In this document: positions 6,711 through 14,690 of the stretch, in pieces
How positions within the stretch are numbered: the first letter of the stretch is position 1
How the letters are laid out: every line of letters starts with the position of its first letter
DNA from: Prevotella sp.
GTDB lineage: Bacteria > Bacteroidota > Bacteroidia > Bacteroidales > Dysgonomonadaceae
Direction of reading: 5' to 3'
Assembly (NCBI GenBank): GCA_031273295.1
Contig: JAISSD010000237.1
Location: 1-43,681 of the forward strand
DNA length: 43,681 bases
The notes under the pieces: model-generated
The model's database searches: none
What the model was told of the DNA's origin: nothing
The model's input: only the letters and a program-made list of their open reading frames with translations
Made by a program: the position numbers and the translations under genes

Positions 6711-6743
6711 CAAAATCCGCCTCGCTTGAGACAAGCAGGGCGG
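6711..6743 (-). terminator. Rho-independent terminator of the tail/receptor operon
   Basis: On the minus strand, CCGCC-(2)-GCTTG-tct-CAAGC-(2)-GGCGG (6743 down to 6717) is followed by ATTTTGTTTG. It lies about 35 bases after the stop of the 6777-6947 gene and closes the leftward late operon. Confidence 0.75.
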
Positions 6744-6776
6744 AACAATCTGTACGGGTAAATCACCGGGTCAAAT

Positions 6777-6947
6777 TCATGTATTTACATTTTCGGCTTC
6801 GTCTACGGGGATTTCGATATAATTGTCTGCGGAATCGTTAATCCCCAGATAGATAACAGAACCGAATACTTGCGATTTGTCTTTGCTGGCCAAAACATAA
6901 CCGTTGCCGGCGACTATCCGGGTCAATTTTATTTCTTCTTTTTTCAT
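6777..6947 (-). CDS. 56-residue tail-end small protein
   Basis: The frame from ATG 6947 to TGA 6777 begins MKKEEIKLTRIVAGNGYVLASKD and ends EIPVDEAENVNT. It contains the segment VIYLGINDSADNYIEIP. A KLTRIVAxxGxVL ... VYLGxNDxxxNW/Y-EI pattern recurs in small proteins after tail fibre genes in Bacteroidales prophages; the function is unknown, possibly a small chaperone or cap. It is the last gene before the operon terminator. Confidence 0.65.
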   Translation of the reverse strand: MKKEEIKLTRIVAGNGYVLASKDKSQVFGSVIYLGINDSADNYIEIPVDEAENVNT

Positions 6948-6971
6948 TTTTATTTTAGGTTTTAATTAATG

Positions 6972-8018
6972 TCAAGCCAGCGTATATCCCTTGCCGGTGG
7001 CTATGGCTATTTGCGCATCGGTTAGCTTGGCCAGATTTGTGCTTCCGATTTTAATTGTGACAGTAACACTGGCAGGGCCAAGATTGTTGAACAAATCTAC
7101 CAGGGAGGCAACTGTCAAATATTTGCTGTAACTGATATCAAGGGCCGGACTAACCCATCCGGGTTCGACAATGACAGTCAACAAGCCGCTCAAACCTGAA
7201 AAAGAGCCTACTATATTGGTCACTGCTTTGGGGATGGCAAACGACTTCAGGGAAGTACATTCAGCGAAAGTGGAGCTTGAGATTTGTTTCGCATTTGCCG
7301 AAAGAGTAACGGTTCTTAGCGATTTGCATCTATCGAAAGCGCCGGAGTTCATGGTTGTTACGCTATCCGGGATGGCTACCAGTGCAAGGGAGCTGCAATA
7401 CATGAAAGCATAAGAAGTCAATACGGAATTGGAGGTGGTCAGACCGGGGGTTGTTTTGAAAGCTTCCAGAATCTGGTTTGCGCTTCCATAAGATGTACCT
7501 CCGGCTTTCATTCCCGTCAAATTTGCGTCGCCCGCAAAAACAAACAGGGCGTCGATTGTAGCCACATTGCCGACAATATTTCTTCCGGCAGTATTGTATA
7601 CGGTGATATACCTTGTGCTATAACCGAGCGAACAGGGCTTGTCTTGCGAAGCGTCCCATGTATGGATAAAATCACCGGTACCCTCGTATACAGCTCCGTC
7701 GGAAGTTGCGTATTTATTGCCGCCCAGTTCCGCATTTTTTATATTAACGGAATTGTTGCTGTCGGACAATAATATGATCATCCGTTTGTCCGGATCAGGG
7801 TCGTCGTTGAATATCTGCTGTATATCCCACCAGTCGGGTTGCGGCGTCCACGGCGTAGCGCCTCCTCCTCCCCCTCCCGCGCTTATCTGCCTTATCTTTT
7901 CAGCATATCCGGATAGTTTCACGGAGGTATCCACCGGTACTCCCTTGTCGTTTATCGCTTGGCGGATACCTTCCTTGCTGTTCAATACAGCCTGTAATTT
8001 CTGCGCTGTTGTTCCCAT
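6972..8018 (-). CDS. Tail protein with BspA-like leucine-rich repeats
   Basis: This is a 348-residue protein. Residues 1-45 (TAQKLQAVLNSKEGIRQAINDKG then SGYAEKIRQI) form the helical N-terminus seen in phage tail fibre and appendage proteins, where it attaches to the tail. A Gly-rich hinge (AGGGGGGATP) follows. The middle and C-terminus contain LRR_5/BspA repeats: SYAFMYCSSLALVAIPDSVTT, SGAFDRCKSLRTVTLSA and SSTFAECTSLKSFAIPKAVT. BspA-type repeats bind host surface and extracellular matrix proteins in Bacteroidales. It probably acts in receptor or mucus recognition. The start lies one base after the stop of the upstream gene. Confidence 0.8.
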   Translation of the reverse strand: MGTTAQKLQAVLNSKEGIRQAINDKGVPVDTSVKLSGYAEKIRQISAGGGGGGATPWTPQPDWWDIQQIFNDDPDPDKRMIILLSDSNNSVNIKNAELGGNKYATSDGAVYEGTGDFIHTWDASQDKPCSLGYSTRYITVYNTAGRNIVGNVATIDALFVFAGDANLTGMKAGGTSYGSANQILEAFKTTPGLTTSNSVLTSYAFMYCSSLALVAIPDSVTTMNSGAFDRCKSLRTVTLSANAKQISSSTFAECTSLKSFAIPKAVTNIVGSFSGLSGLLTVIVEPGWVSPALDISYSKYLTVASLVDLFNNLGPASVTVTIKIGSTNLAKLTDAQIAIATGKGYTLA

Positions 8019-8019
8019 A

Positions 8020-8307
8020 TTATACTACCTCCCCGTTAATTGAATCCAGTACGCGGTTTATGTCGCCGATGGAATCCGAAAAAAGGTTGCTGAATTGCGC
8101 TTCGATGTTATCGGGGGTTACAGGGGCGCCATCGAGTGTAATGCCGCCGGCAAACGGTTCGCTGATATGCACCATACCGGGATGACAAGTCAGGAATACC
8201 CTGGCGCTGTCGTAAGAATAGGATACCTTCGATTTGGCCGTAACAAGGACTATTTGTCCGTTACGTTCAATTTTAACCGTTCTGTCGCTTGTAGTAATTG
8301 CTAACAT
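8020..8307 (-). CDS. Small tail-associated protein
   Basis: This is a 95-residue protein, predicted mostly beta in the first 60 residues (LAITTSDRTVKIERNGQIVLV then SYDSARVFLTCHPGMVHI), with a helical C-terminus (FSNLFSDSIGDINRVLDSINGEVV). It lies between the propeller-BACON protein and the LRR tail protein with essentially no spacing to the latter. A small structural or assembly role for the fibres is likely by position. Family not recognised. Confidence 0.6.
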   Translation of the reverse strand: MLAITTSDRTVKIERNGQIVLVTAKSKVSYSYDSARVFLTCHPGMVHISEPFAGGITLDGAPVTPDNIEAQFSNLFSDSIGDINRVLDSINGEVV

Positions 8308-8362
8308 GTTATTTAAATTTTAATTATCTTTACCGGTGATATATACTGAAATTGCTACGAAC

Positions 8363-8401
8363 CAGGGGCTGCATCCAAGCGAGGAGCAACCCTGTTTTTT
8401 T
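8363..8401. terminator. Hairpin after the propeller-BACON gene, T run on plus strand
   Basis: CAGGG (8363-8367) and TGC (8370-8372) pair with GCA (8386-8388) and CCCTG (8390-8394), followed on the plus strand by TTTTTTT (8395-8401). For the minus-strand operon it lies just after the stop at 8406 without a T run, so it could only pause or stabilise there. As a terminator it would block plus-strand (antisense) transcription. Confidence 0.45.
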
Positions 8402-8405
8402 GCGC

Positions 8406-10199
8406 CTAGTCGATTGAAAAATGCTGTATTGTATCGCTTGATAAAGTGAATGAACCTATAACAGTCCAGTAATCGCCCTCCTCGTATCGCCATACAAATA
8501 TGCTATCGCCAAGGCCCCTTGTAACCATGTTGCCGCCGTTGTCATTCACTTGAAAATTGTCAACGCCATTCCACCAGTGTTTATATGATTCCGCTTCCGC
8601 CAATACTGTCATCGAATATCCATGATAGTCGCCTTCGGGAGTATAACCATCCGCCATTTCCGCAAACCGTATCTGACCGGCAGAAACATTTGAATAGACA
8701 ATAACAGGATGTGCCGACTGCCTGACAGTCACGGTAGCAGTATCGGAAGCGTCGGCATTTTGAAACACAATCTGCCCTTCACGTGCATATCCCGGATTTT
8801 CCTGAACCTGAATCATTACGACAGTATCAAGGTACCCTGAATCAGGTATGCATTCCAGCCAGTCGGGTTTGCTTTGTACATCCCAGTCGGTATTGCACGT
8901 TATATATACGCTGTCGCTGACGCCGTTCCATTCAAATTCCAACAGGGACGGCGACGCTTCTATTGTCCATATTTCTGCAGCCGCCTGTGTAACTACCAGC
9001 ATATCGCTTGCCGTGCCGTCTGCCGTGCGTACAGTGACGGTAGCCGTTCTCGCTTCGCCCGTGTTGGCGGCAGATGTATACACCAGCTGGCGCTCGCCGG
9101 CTGCGGATGTCTGCTTCTTCACGGCAAGCCATGCCTGGTTGGATACATACGTCCATCCCGGCGAGGAAGAGGTAACATACCCCAGCGGTTGCAGCGTCTG
9201 CCCGGTGGCAGGTATCGACAGGGAATGAGGCTCTATGGATATGGTTGGCGGCGTTAAAGGCGGGGTCGGTACGATTACAAGGATACGGCTCTCGTATAAC
9301 GGCGCACAATACAGCTTGCCGTTGGGCGCAAGTGCACTCCCTACGTATTTATAATTTCCCGGAATACTGCCGAATGTGGTATAAGTGTTATTCGCCGGAT
9401 CAATGCATAATATACCGTCAGCGTGATTCGGAGCACAGTATAGCTTCCCGTTTGGCGCAAGTGCAATGCTTCTGTATCGTTCGCTCCCCGGTATATTGCC
9501 GAATGTCGAAAAAGTATTGTTTGCCGGATCAACACACAATATATCGGTTGCACTGTATGGAGGACTGTATAATTTCCCGTTGGGCGCAAGGGCCATCCCC
9601 TGGTATCTGTAAGTACTGGTACGGGTGCCGAATGTGGTAAAAGTATTGTTTGACGGATCAATGCACAATATGTACGAATAGTATAACGGAGCACAGTACA
9701 GCTTGCCATTGGGAGCAAGAGCGATGCCTTCATATTTATAGCTCCCTGATATACTGCCAAATGTTGTATAGCTGTTATCCGACGGATCAATACACAATAT
9801 ATTGGTTGCATTGTACGGCGCGGCGTACAGTTTGCCATTGGGAGCCATGGCAATACATCTGTATTTGGCGCTCCCCGATATATTTCCGAATGTTGTATAG
9901 GTATTGTTAGCCGGATCAATGCACAATATGGTATTTGTATCGTATGGCGCACAATACAGCTTGCCATTGGGTGCAAGAGCAATGCTTCTGTATTTGTAAG
10001 TTCCAGAGAAGTAACCGAATGTAGTATAGGTGTCATTCGCCGGATCGATGCATAGTATGCCCGAAGCATTTAATGGAGGACAGTATAATTTCCCGTTGGG
10101 AGCCAGAGCGATGGCGCTGTATTTGTCTTCTGACGTTCCTATACTGCCGAAAAAATAATAGCTGTCCTGTTCTGTTATTGCGTATAATCTTCTTCTCAT
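8406..10199 (-). CDS. Receptor-binding tail protein: seven-bladed propeller plus two BACON domains
   Basis: This is a 597-residue protein. Residues about 16-312 hold seven near-identical 43-residue repeats, each containing ALAPNGKLYCAP then ILCIDPANNTYTTFG (ALAPNGK at residues 31, 74, 117, 160, 203, 246, 289), as in a seven-bladed beta-propeller. Residues about 316-405 and 410-500 are two BACON-type domains (AWLAVKKQTSAAGERQLVYTS; PDWLECIPDSGYLDTVVMIQV), each ending in a TVTV strand. BACON domains occur in Bacteroidetes glycan-targeting proteins and in crAss-like phages, and are proposed to bind mucin or glycans. The C-terminal 95 residues are a unique beta-rich tip. The gene lies in the tail-fibre cluster. 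Role inferred: host or mucus recognition. Confidence 0.8.
   Translation of the reverse strand: MRRRLYAITEQDSYYFFGSIGTSEDKYSAIALAPNGKLYCPPLNASGILCIDPANDTYTTFGYFSGTYKYRSIALAPNGKLYCAPYDTNTILCIDPANNTYTTFGNISGSAKYRCIAMAPNGKLYAAPYNATNILCIDPSDNSYTTFGSISGSYKYEGIALAPNGKLYCAPLYYSYILCIDPSNNTFTTFGTRTSTYRYQGMALAPNGKLYSPPYSATDILCVDPANNTFSTFGNIPGSERYRSIALAPNGKLYCAPNHADGILCIDPANNTYTTFGSIPGNYKYVGSALAPNGKLYCAPLYESRILVIVPTPPLTPPTISIEPHSLSIPATGQTLQPLGYVTSSSPGWTYVSNQAWLAVKKQTSAAGERQLVYTSAANTGEARTATVTVRTADGTASDMLVVTQAAAEIWTIEASPSLLEFEWNGVSDSVYITCNTDWDVQSKPDWLECIPDSGYLDTVVMIQVQENPGYAREGQIVFQNADASDTATVTVRQSAHPVIVYSNVSAGQIRFAEMADGYTPEGDYHGYSMTVLAEAESYKHWWNGVDNFQVNDNGGNMVTRGLGDSIFVWRYEEGDYWTVIGSFTLSSDTIQHFSID
9266..10154 (-). 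repeat. Seven in-frame 129-bp tandem repeats coding for propeller blades
   Basis: The 129-base unit (43 codons) occurs seven times. The DNA copies are similar but not identical, with most differences at third positions and in a loop of about 8 residues after the NGKLYCAP segment. Spacing is constant, so copy number equals blade number. Such repeats can gain or lose copies by recombination. Confidence 0.8.
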
Positions 10200-10203
10200 G
10201 ATT

Positions 10204-11259
10204 TTATTGCTTTAATGATGCTTTCACACTGTACATGGTTGCCGTGTAGCACCAGATGCTTACTTCCGCAACGCCCGATGCAGGTATTTCCAGCGTAGCC
10301 GGCCCGTAGTCATTGTCGATCAAGCTAGCGACGGGCAGCGTCAATGTAATGGCAGACGAGGCTGTGTTCTTTACCCTTATAACCATCTCGTATCCCGGTT
10401 TCAGGTTTGCAATATTCGATATCGACAGGTTTGCACTGCCGGATATTTGTGCGAATGTATTGGCAGCCGTTGCCGGTATATTCGATACGGAGGAAAGCGA
10501 CTGTGCAGCCAGTTTGAATGTCAGGTAAGGCAGTATCGAATTCATGGATTGCAATAGCGAATCCCATCCGATTACCGACATCGAGCCGTCGCTCTCAACG
10601 AATACCTTGCCCGCATTGACGGTAATTGCCGCCAGTCCCTTGACCACGCCGAGCAGGTCTGTAGCCGCCTGATTCACGGTATCGGTACCGCGGTCAATCC
10701 ATTCAGATACGTCTTCCCCTGTTTCCAGGTAAGTCCATGCATGTCCTGCCGGAGCGTCCTGGTCAAGATTGACAACTGTGGCCCCGTCGCCTGGGGCTAT
10801 GCCTTTTATCGTCGTCCAGGCAATAGTCAGGTCGATTTGCGAAGGCGTAGCTCCCAGATGCACAGCTATACGTCCGATACCTTTCAGCGATGATATGTCA
10901 GCCGTATTCGTAGCTATTTGTTGAAAGCTGGCTGCGGGCATCAACCCGTTTTCCGTCTCCGAAGCCTCCCGGACAAGGGTATTCGTTGTAACGGTTATGC
11001 CCGAACCAAGATTTTTATCCACTTTGGACAAACAAAGTTTTTTCGTTGCCGGATCTTCGTCTATCGACACATTCGACAATGCCGTCTGGTTTAGTCTGTC
11101 GTCGGTGTAATCCGTGGATTTACGGACAATAGCAGGCAAGCGATAGCGTCCAGTCCAGTTATCTTCCTCCGCATCTTCCTGTACGGAACCCGGCACCCAT
11201 GATTTTTCAAAATCGTCTTCCGGCAATTCCGGCAATTCGAGTATGGATTTGTCATTCAT
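10204..11259 (-). CDS. Tail fibre/appendage protein
   Basis: This is a 351-residue protein. It opens with an acidic linker (SILELPELPEDDFEKSW), then a region LNQTALSNVSIDEDPATKKLCLSKVDKNLGSGITVTTNTLV and NGLMPAASFQQIATNTADIS, typical of trimeric fibre shafts that replicate short beta-helical turns. The last 100 residues are a beta-sandwich-like tip (GYEMVIRVKNTASSAITLTLP ... EIPASGVAEVSIWCY). It overlaps the upstream gene by 4 bases (ATGA). It probably links the baseplate protein encoded at 11256-12479 to the receptor-binding proteins downstream. Confidence 0.65.
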   Translation of the reverse strand: MNDKSILELPELPEDDFEKSWVPGSVQEDAEEDNWTGRYRLPAIVRKSTDYTDDRLNQTALSNVSIDEDPATKKLCLSKVDKNLGSGITVTTNTLVREASETENGLMPAASFQQIATNTADISSLKGIGRIAVHLGATPSQIDLTIAWTTIKGIAPGDGATVVNLDQDAPAGHAWTYLETGEDVSEWIDRGTDTVNQAATDLLGVVKGLAAITVNAGKVFVESDGSMSVIGWDSLLQSMNSILPYLTFKLAAQSLSSVSNIPATAANTFAQISGSANLSISNIANLKPGYEMVIRVKNTASSAITLTLPVASLIDNDYGPATLEIPASGVAEVSIWCYTATMYSVKASLKQ

Positions 11260-12479
11260 ATTTTCAGATTAAACTTGTCTTCCGTTGTTATACAATCTTT
11301 ATGATGTTCCGTTACAAGCAGGTCGGGCAATGCCGGTTCGTCAGGGCTTGCATATACTGATCCGGCAATCTCGCGTATCTTGAGCAATACGGAGCTTGGA
11401 GCTACGATCCGATGCCGGTAGCGTATATTTTCTGCTGTCACCAGGCAACGACAGGTATAGCCATCGGGCCGGATGAAGTAGATTTCTTCGCTCTGTATCA
11501 TGTCGCAAATAAAGTCCAGTTCCTTTTTTATTTTGTATCCTGCTTCAACCTCGAAAGCCTTGACAGACGATACGCGTTCCCTGTTTTCTTCGAAAAATCC
11601 TAAAACATTCATCGACTCCCATTTGTTTTCTTCGCTGAACGAAGGCGTGTTACAAGCATATCCCGTTACTTCTACAAGTTCGAACGCACCCAGCGAATTC
11701 AAGAACCGGAGCAGGTACCGTTCTTCGGCAATAACGCCCGGCTGTATCGCAAACGTAAACGATGCGTATCCGGAAATGCACGAAACTTTTATCATGGAAG
11801 GCGATTCGCCCATTTCAAGAAATCTGTTGTATATGGCCTCCAAGTTCATCGCGCAGACTGCGCCTTTCGTCATCGCCGGCGTATTGATAACGCTTCCGGA
11901 ACCGGAGACGAACGATATTGCCCGGCCGGGATGAATGAACATGAACGGCGACAGTTCCGTATCCCTGATCCGGATAATATTACCGTGTGTACGGGTGGTG
12001 AATATGAACTGCCTTGTAAATTTCAGTAGCCGGAAATCAAAAATGTTTTTGAAATTTTCTGCGGCCAGTTGCAGAGCCAGGCTTTTGGATATGCCGCCCC
12101 GAAAGGCGATACCGCTAAAAGCAAGGCCGCCATTGACGTAGACGCTATAACCGGTTGAGAAATTATCAACCGGGAAAACAAACCCGTCGCCGGCTAATGC
12201 GTATCCGTCTAACCGGTTCCGGACGAATCCGCAGATATCGATCGTCGCCCGGTATGGCGCTACAGTACCATAGGGGACAAGTGAAAAATAAAAGATATCT
12301 CCGTCACCTACTTTCACTCCCACTATAATCTCGTCCTGACTGTTGCTTGTGATGCCGAATATCATCGGATTACCGGCAAATGCGTATTTATACGGATAAA
12401 CCACAATCTGCAACGCACCGAGATCGATGGGGAGGTCTGTGAATCCGGGCTGAGTATTGTCGGGAGGAATATACTGCAT
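11256..12479 (-). CDS. Tail tip/baseplate-associated protein
   Basis: This is a 407-residue protein, mainly beta-strand in character. It has ALQIVVYPYKYAFAGNPMIFGITSNSQDEI at the start and a long mixed C-terminal part (FELVEVTGYACNTPSFSEENKWESMNVLGFFEENRERVSS). I cannot name a family; it resembles the large structural proteins that precede fibres in Bacteroidales phage tail clusters. It follows the lysis genes and is coupled to the fibre gene by a 4-base overlap. A structural baseplate role is inferred from position and size. Confidence 0.6.
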   Translation of the reverse strand: MQYIPPDNTQPGFTDLPIDLGALQIVVYPYKYAFAGNPMIFGITSNSQDEIIVGVKVGDGDIFYFSLVPYGTVAPYRATIDICGFVRNRLDGYALAGDGFVFPVDNFSTGYSVYVNGGLAFSGIAFRGGISKSLALQLAAENFKNIFDFRLLKFTRQFIFTTRTHGNIIRIRDTELSPFMFIHPGRAISFVSGSGSVINTPAMTKGAVCAMNLEAIYNRFLEMGESPSMIKVSCISGYASFTFAIQPGVIAEERYLLRFLNSLGAFELVEVTGYACNTPSFSEENKWESMNVLGFFEENRERVSSVKAFEVEAGYKIKKELDFICDMIQSEEIYFIRPDGYTCRCLVTAENIRYRHRIVAPSSVLLKIREIAGSVYASPDEPALPDLLVTEHHKDCITTEDKFNLKI

Positions 12480-12516
12480 ATTTTAAAAAAATAAAGAATG
12501 AAAAACCAGCTGCCGG

Positions 12517-13005
12517 CTAACAGCTTTTTTTGTATTTCCAAAAACCAAAACCAGCTACCGCCAGCACAAAAGCTCCGGCAACCCAGAGCCATTCGGTTCC
12601 CTGTACAAGACGGTAATCGGTTTTCGAATCTTCACTGACTGTTTCTTTTGTCTGCGTGCCGGTGACGGACGCGCTGTCAGTTGTTTGTTCTGCTACGGAA
12701 ACATCAGATGATCCTGTATGGCTAACAGCCACCCCGGTTCGATCGGCTCCCCGCCAGTTGTCCTGTACAGCCTGTATGCTTCCATCAGGTCTGTACCATA
12801 TTGTTCGAATATATTGTCTTTCGGCGGTGATATCCGCCATGCTGTCGCACCGGAAGACATATGAGGATGCACTGTCTTTTCGGGTCGACAACACATTCGA
12901 AGCGCTTTCCGACAACACCTCGAAAGAACTGTTACGATTCTTGCTGCTATGGCAAGAAAAAACAGCGGATAAAAAGAACGCAAATATGACAACATAAAAT
13001 TTCAT
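12517..13005 (-). CDS. Candidate unimolecular spanin (lipoprotein with C-terminal membrane helix)
   Basis: This is a 162-residue protein. Residues 1-18 (MKFYVVIFAFFLSAVFSC) are a lipoprotein signal with the lipidation Cys at 18. The mature part is Ser/Thr/Asp-rich and extended (about residues 19-135). Residues about 138-157 (EWLWVAGAFVLAVAGFGFW) form a membrane helix ending KYKKSC. An N-terminal lipid anchor plus a C-terminal inner-membrane helix is the defining layout of u-spanins such as phage T1 gp11, which fuse the two membranes in the last step of lysis. It directly follows the endolysin gene with an ATGA overlap, as expected. No acidic surface-export signal follows the Cys, so an inner-leaflet outer-membrane location is plausible. 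Confidence 0.75.
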   Translation of the reverse strand: MKFYVVIFAFFLSAVFSCHSSKNRNSSFEVLSESASNVLSTRKDSASSYVFRCDSMADITAERQYIRTIWYRPDGSIQAVQDNWRGADRTGVAVSHTGSSDVSVAEQTTDSASVTGTQTKETVSEDSKTDYRLVQGTEWLWVAGAFVLAVAGFGFWKYKKSC

Positions 13006-13631
13006 TTGGATGTTTTTTGATTTACATGGTTATTGCAATCTTCTACCGAATCCACTATCCAGTCTTCAACCCGTTTGCAGAACCGGGCGTCTTCCAGCAG
13101 GGATACATCGTCTTTGTTGTCCTGGAACAAACATTCGATCAACAAGGCGAAGTAGTCGCCCGTCAGCACGGTGAAGTCATTTTCAAAATCCCGTTCAAGA
13201 TATTCGTCTTTATATAATCTGCGCCGTACACCGGGCATCCATTCGGATATCCGCTGAATGAAAAAGCCGGCGAAAATATCCGACGTCGTTTTGCCTGTGG
13301 AAGTCCATACGCTGACGCCGGTTGCCGTTTCCCAGGCTGTGCCGTTTCCTTTGGCGTCGTTATGCAGGGAGATCAGTAGCGGCACCAGACTTGAATCTTT
13401 TTTAGCATAGGTATTTGCGATACGCTTCCTGGCCGACAGGCCTGTTTCCGTGTCCGATTCGTTTGTCCATACCACCGTATAGCCAAGCGCCTTTAGCAGA
13501 TGATCTACCTCTTTGAGTCGTTCACGCGACCATTTGTATTCGCGATGGCGCCCGTCGGGCGATCGCTTTCCCGGTACTTCTTCGCCGTGTGCCGGGTCCA
13601 GAATGACGAGAAGCTTCTTATTTGTTGTCAT
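13002..13631 (-). CDS. N-acetylmuramoyl-L-alanine amidase endolysin (Amidase_3)
   Basis: This is a 209-residue protein that cuts the bond between MurNAc and L-Ala in peptidoglycan. The Amidase_3 signature is complete: LDPAHGEEVPGK (zinc His15), REYKWSRER (Glu31), LISLHNDA (zinc His90) and LLIECLFQDN (catalytic Glu166). There is no signal peptide, so release needs the holin. The gene overlaps both the holin-like gene (13618-13851) and the spanin candidate (ends at 13005), forming a compact lysis cassette. Confidence 0.9.
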   Translation of the reverse strand: MTTNKKLLVILDPAHGEEVPGKRSPDGRHREYKWSRERLKEVDHLLKALGYTVVWTNESDTETGLSARKRIANTYAKKDSSLVPLLISLHNDAKGNGTAWETATGVSVWTSTGKTTSDIFAGFFIQRISEWMPGVRRRLYKDEYLERDFENDFTVLTGDYFALLIECLFQDNKDDVSLLEDARFCKRVEDWIVDSVEDCNNHVNQKTSK

Positions 13632-13851
13632 CTGTCTTGTCCTCCTCCCTGTTATTAAGTATTTTTATTTTGTATGTATAGTCGATGCCGAAGATTGCGC
13701 CGACAAATGTCAGTATTTCGCCAAAGGCAATTAATACAGAATGGTCTATCACGCCCAGGGGCGGCACGCAGAATCCGGCGACAAGCAGGCTGCTGCCTAC
13801 GAGAACAAGCAGTACCGATACTGCCAGCTGGATTTTTAATTTTTCTTTCAT
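13618..13851 (-). CDS. Holin-like membrane protein
   Basis: This is a 77-residue protein with two hydrophobic helices: QLAVSVLLVLVGSSLLVAGF (about residues 8-27) and SVLIAFGEILTFVGAIFGIDY (about 38-58). A charged C-terminal tail follows (KILNNREEDKTDDNK). Size, two membrane spans and a charged C-terminus fit a class II-type holin that makes the inner-membrane hole for the endolysin. Its coding end overlaps the amidase start by 14 bases. Assigned by architecture and context. Confidence 0.75.
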   Translation of the reverse strand: MKEKLKIQLAVSVLLVLVGSSLLVAGFCVPPLGVIDHSVLIAFGEILTFVGAIFGIDYTYKIKILNNREEDKTDDNK

Positions 13852-13919
13852 ACGTAAAAAAATTAGATATCAATCCCAAAAATCGGTATAACGGAGGCGA
13901 ATTTAAAGGACAAAAATTA

Positions 13920-13927
13920 TAACTTTG
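13920..13927 (+). promoter_or_regulatory. -7 box of toxin-antitoxin promoter
   Basis: TAACTTTG matches TAnnTTTG exactly, 23 bases upstream of the antitoxin ATG at 13951. A clear TTTG -33 box is not visible at 19-21 bases. Confidence 0.5.
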
Positions 13928-13950
13928 TAAAACATTGAAATTGTACAGAT

Positions 13951-14190
13951 ATGGATAAAACAACATTATTATATGTAGAAAGAGAAAAAGCAATTAAATC
14001 TCTTCTGAATGTTAAAGATATAAGCGTTATCAAGAAAATTCGCTCTATCTTGAATAAAGAAACTGTAAAGCTGCCTGCGGTTATGACAGTAGATGAAATG
14101 AGGGCCGAAGCAATGCAATCAGTTGAAGATGCGAAGCAAGGAAAGGGAAAATCAATGGAGCAACTTTTTAAAGAAGCGAAAGAATGGTAA
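13951..14190 (+). CDS. Type II antitoxin, pair 1
   Basis: This is a 79-residue helical protein with an N-terminal segment LLYVEREKAIKSLLNVKDISVIKKIRSILN and a C-terminal tail PAVMTVDEMRAEAMQSVEDAKQGKGKSMEQLFKEAKEW. The second half matches the extended toxin-wrapping tails of antitoxins paired with RelE/ParE toxins, especially the MTxDEM...EA...I/VEDxKxGKxxSxEEL theme. It runs on the plus strand against surrounding late genes and ends with a 7-base overlap into the toxin gene. Confidence 0.75.
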   Translation: MDKTTLLYVEREKAIKSLLNVKDISVIKKIRSILNKETVKLPAVMTVDEMRAEAMQSVEDAKQGKGKSMEQLFKEAKEW

Positions 14191-14501
14191 TAGATTTCCA
14201 GCCTGAAGCAGCGAACAAATTAAAGGAAATACATGCTTATTATAAAGAAAAAAGCGAGTTGGCAGCAGATAAAATATTAAGTGATATTTACGATGCTTTA
14301 CTACCTCTAAAAACATTTCCTCAAATGGCAGCTATTGAATCTCTTTTATCCGACGCTCCTGTTACTTTCCGTTCTTTGATAGTTAGATCAATGTTTAAAG
14401 TAATCTACTTTATTGATGAAGACAGGGACGTTATTAATATTGCAACTATCTGGGATTGTCGCCAGGACGACAGGAAAATGAGAGCCGAAGTATTGGGCTA
14501 G
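14184..14501 (+). CDS. RelE/ParE-family toxin, pair 1
   Basis: This is a 105-residue protein with the RelE/ParE layout: FQPEAANKLKEIHAYYKEKSELAADKILSDIYDAL (two helices), FPQMAAIESLL, then the beta-sheet core FRSLIVRSMFKVIYFIDEDRDVINIATIWDCRQDDRKM. The DCRQD end is typical of the family. RelE members cleave mRNA on the ribosome and ParE members poison gyrase; the sequence alone does not decide which. It overlaps the antitoxin by 7 bases. Confidence 0.85.
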   Translation: MVIDFQPEAANKLKEIHAYYKEKSELAADKILSDIYDALLPLKTFPQMAAIESLLSDAPVTFRSLIVRSMFKVIYFIDEDRDVINIATIWDCRQDDRKMRAEVLG

Positions 14502-14636
14502 GCAAGTTGGCCGGTTGTGACAAGCTTTTAATTTTGTGCTTGCAGCAAGAGGAGATGTATTAAGTTGGCATACCCTCTTTTTCTTTTGCGGGTACCCCGA
14601 TTAAGCAGTTTGAATATGAAGAAAAATTATTTTTTT

Positions 14637-14690
14637 GAACTCTTTTCCCGGGTGCATTTCCCGGCTATCCAAATACCGGACATCATATCA
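14637..14690. repeat. Direct repeat, left copy, bounding the nuclease gene
   Basis: The 54-base copy starts GAACTCTTTTCCCGGG and ends GGACATCATATCA. It matches the copy at 15186-15240 with about four substitutions and one single-base indel. The nuclease start codon lies at its right end. Confidence 0.85.

Noticed and set aside
9266-10154. Regular repeats that might be a CRISPR array
   Set aside because: The unit is 129 bases and in frame, all repeats code for propeller blades, and there are no short unique spacers.
8406-10199. Variable tail protein could be a target of a diversity-generating retroelement
   Set aside because: No reverse transcriptase gene and no adenine-biased template repeat is visible in the window.
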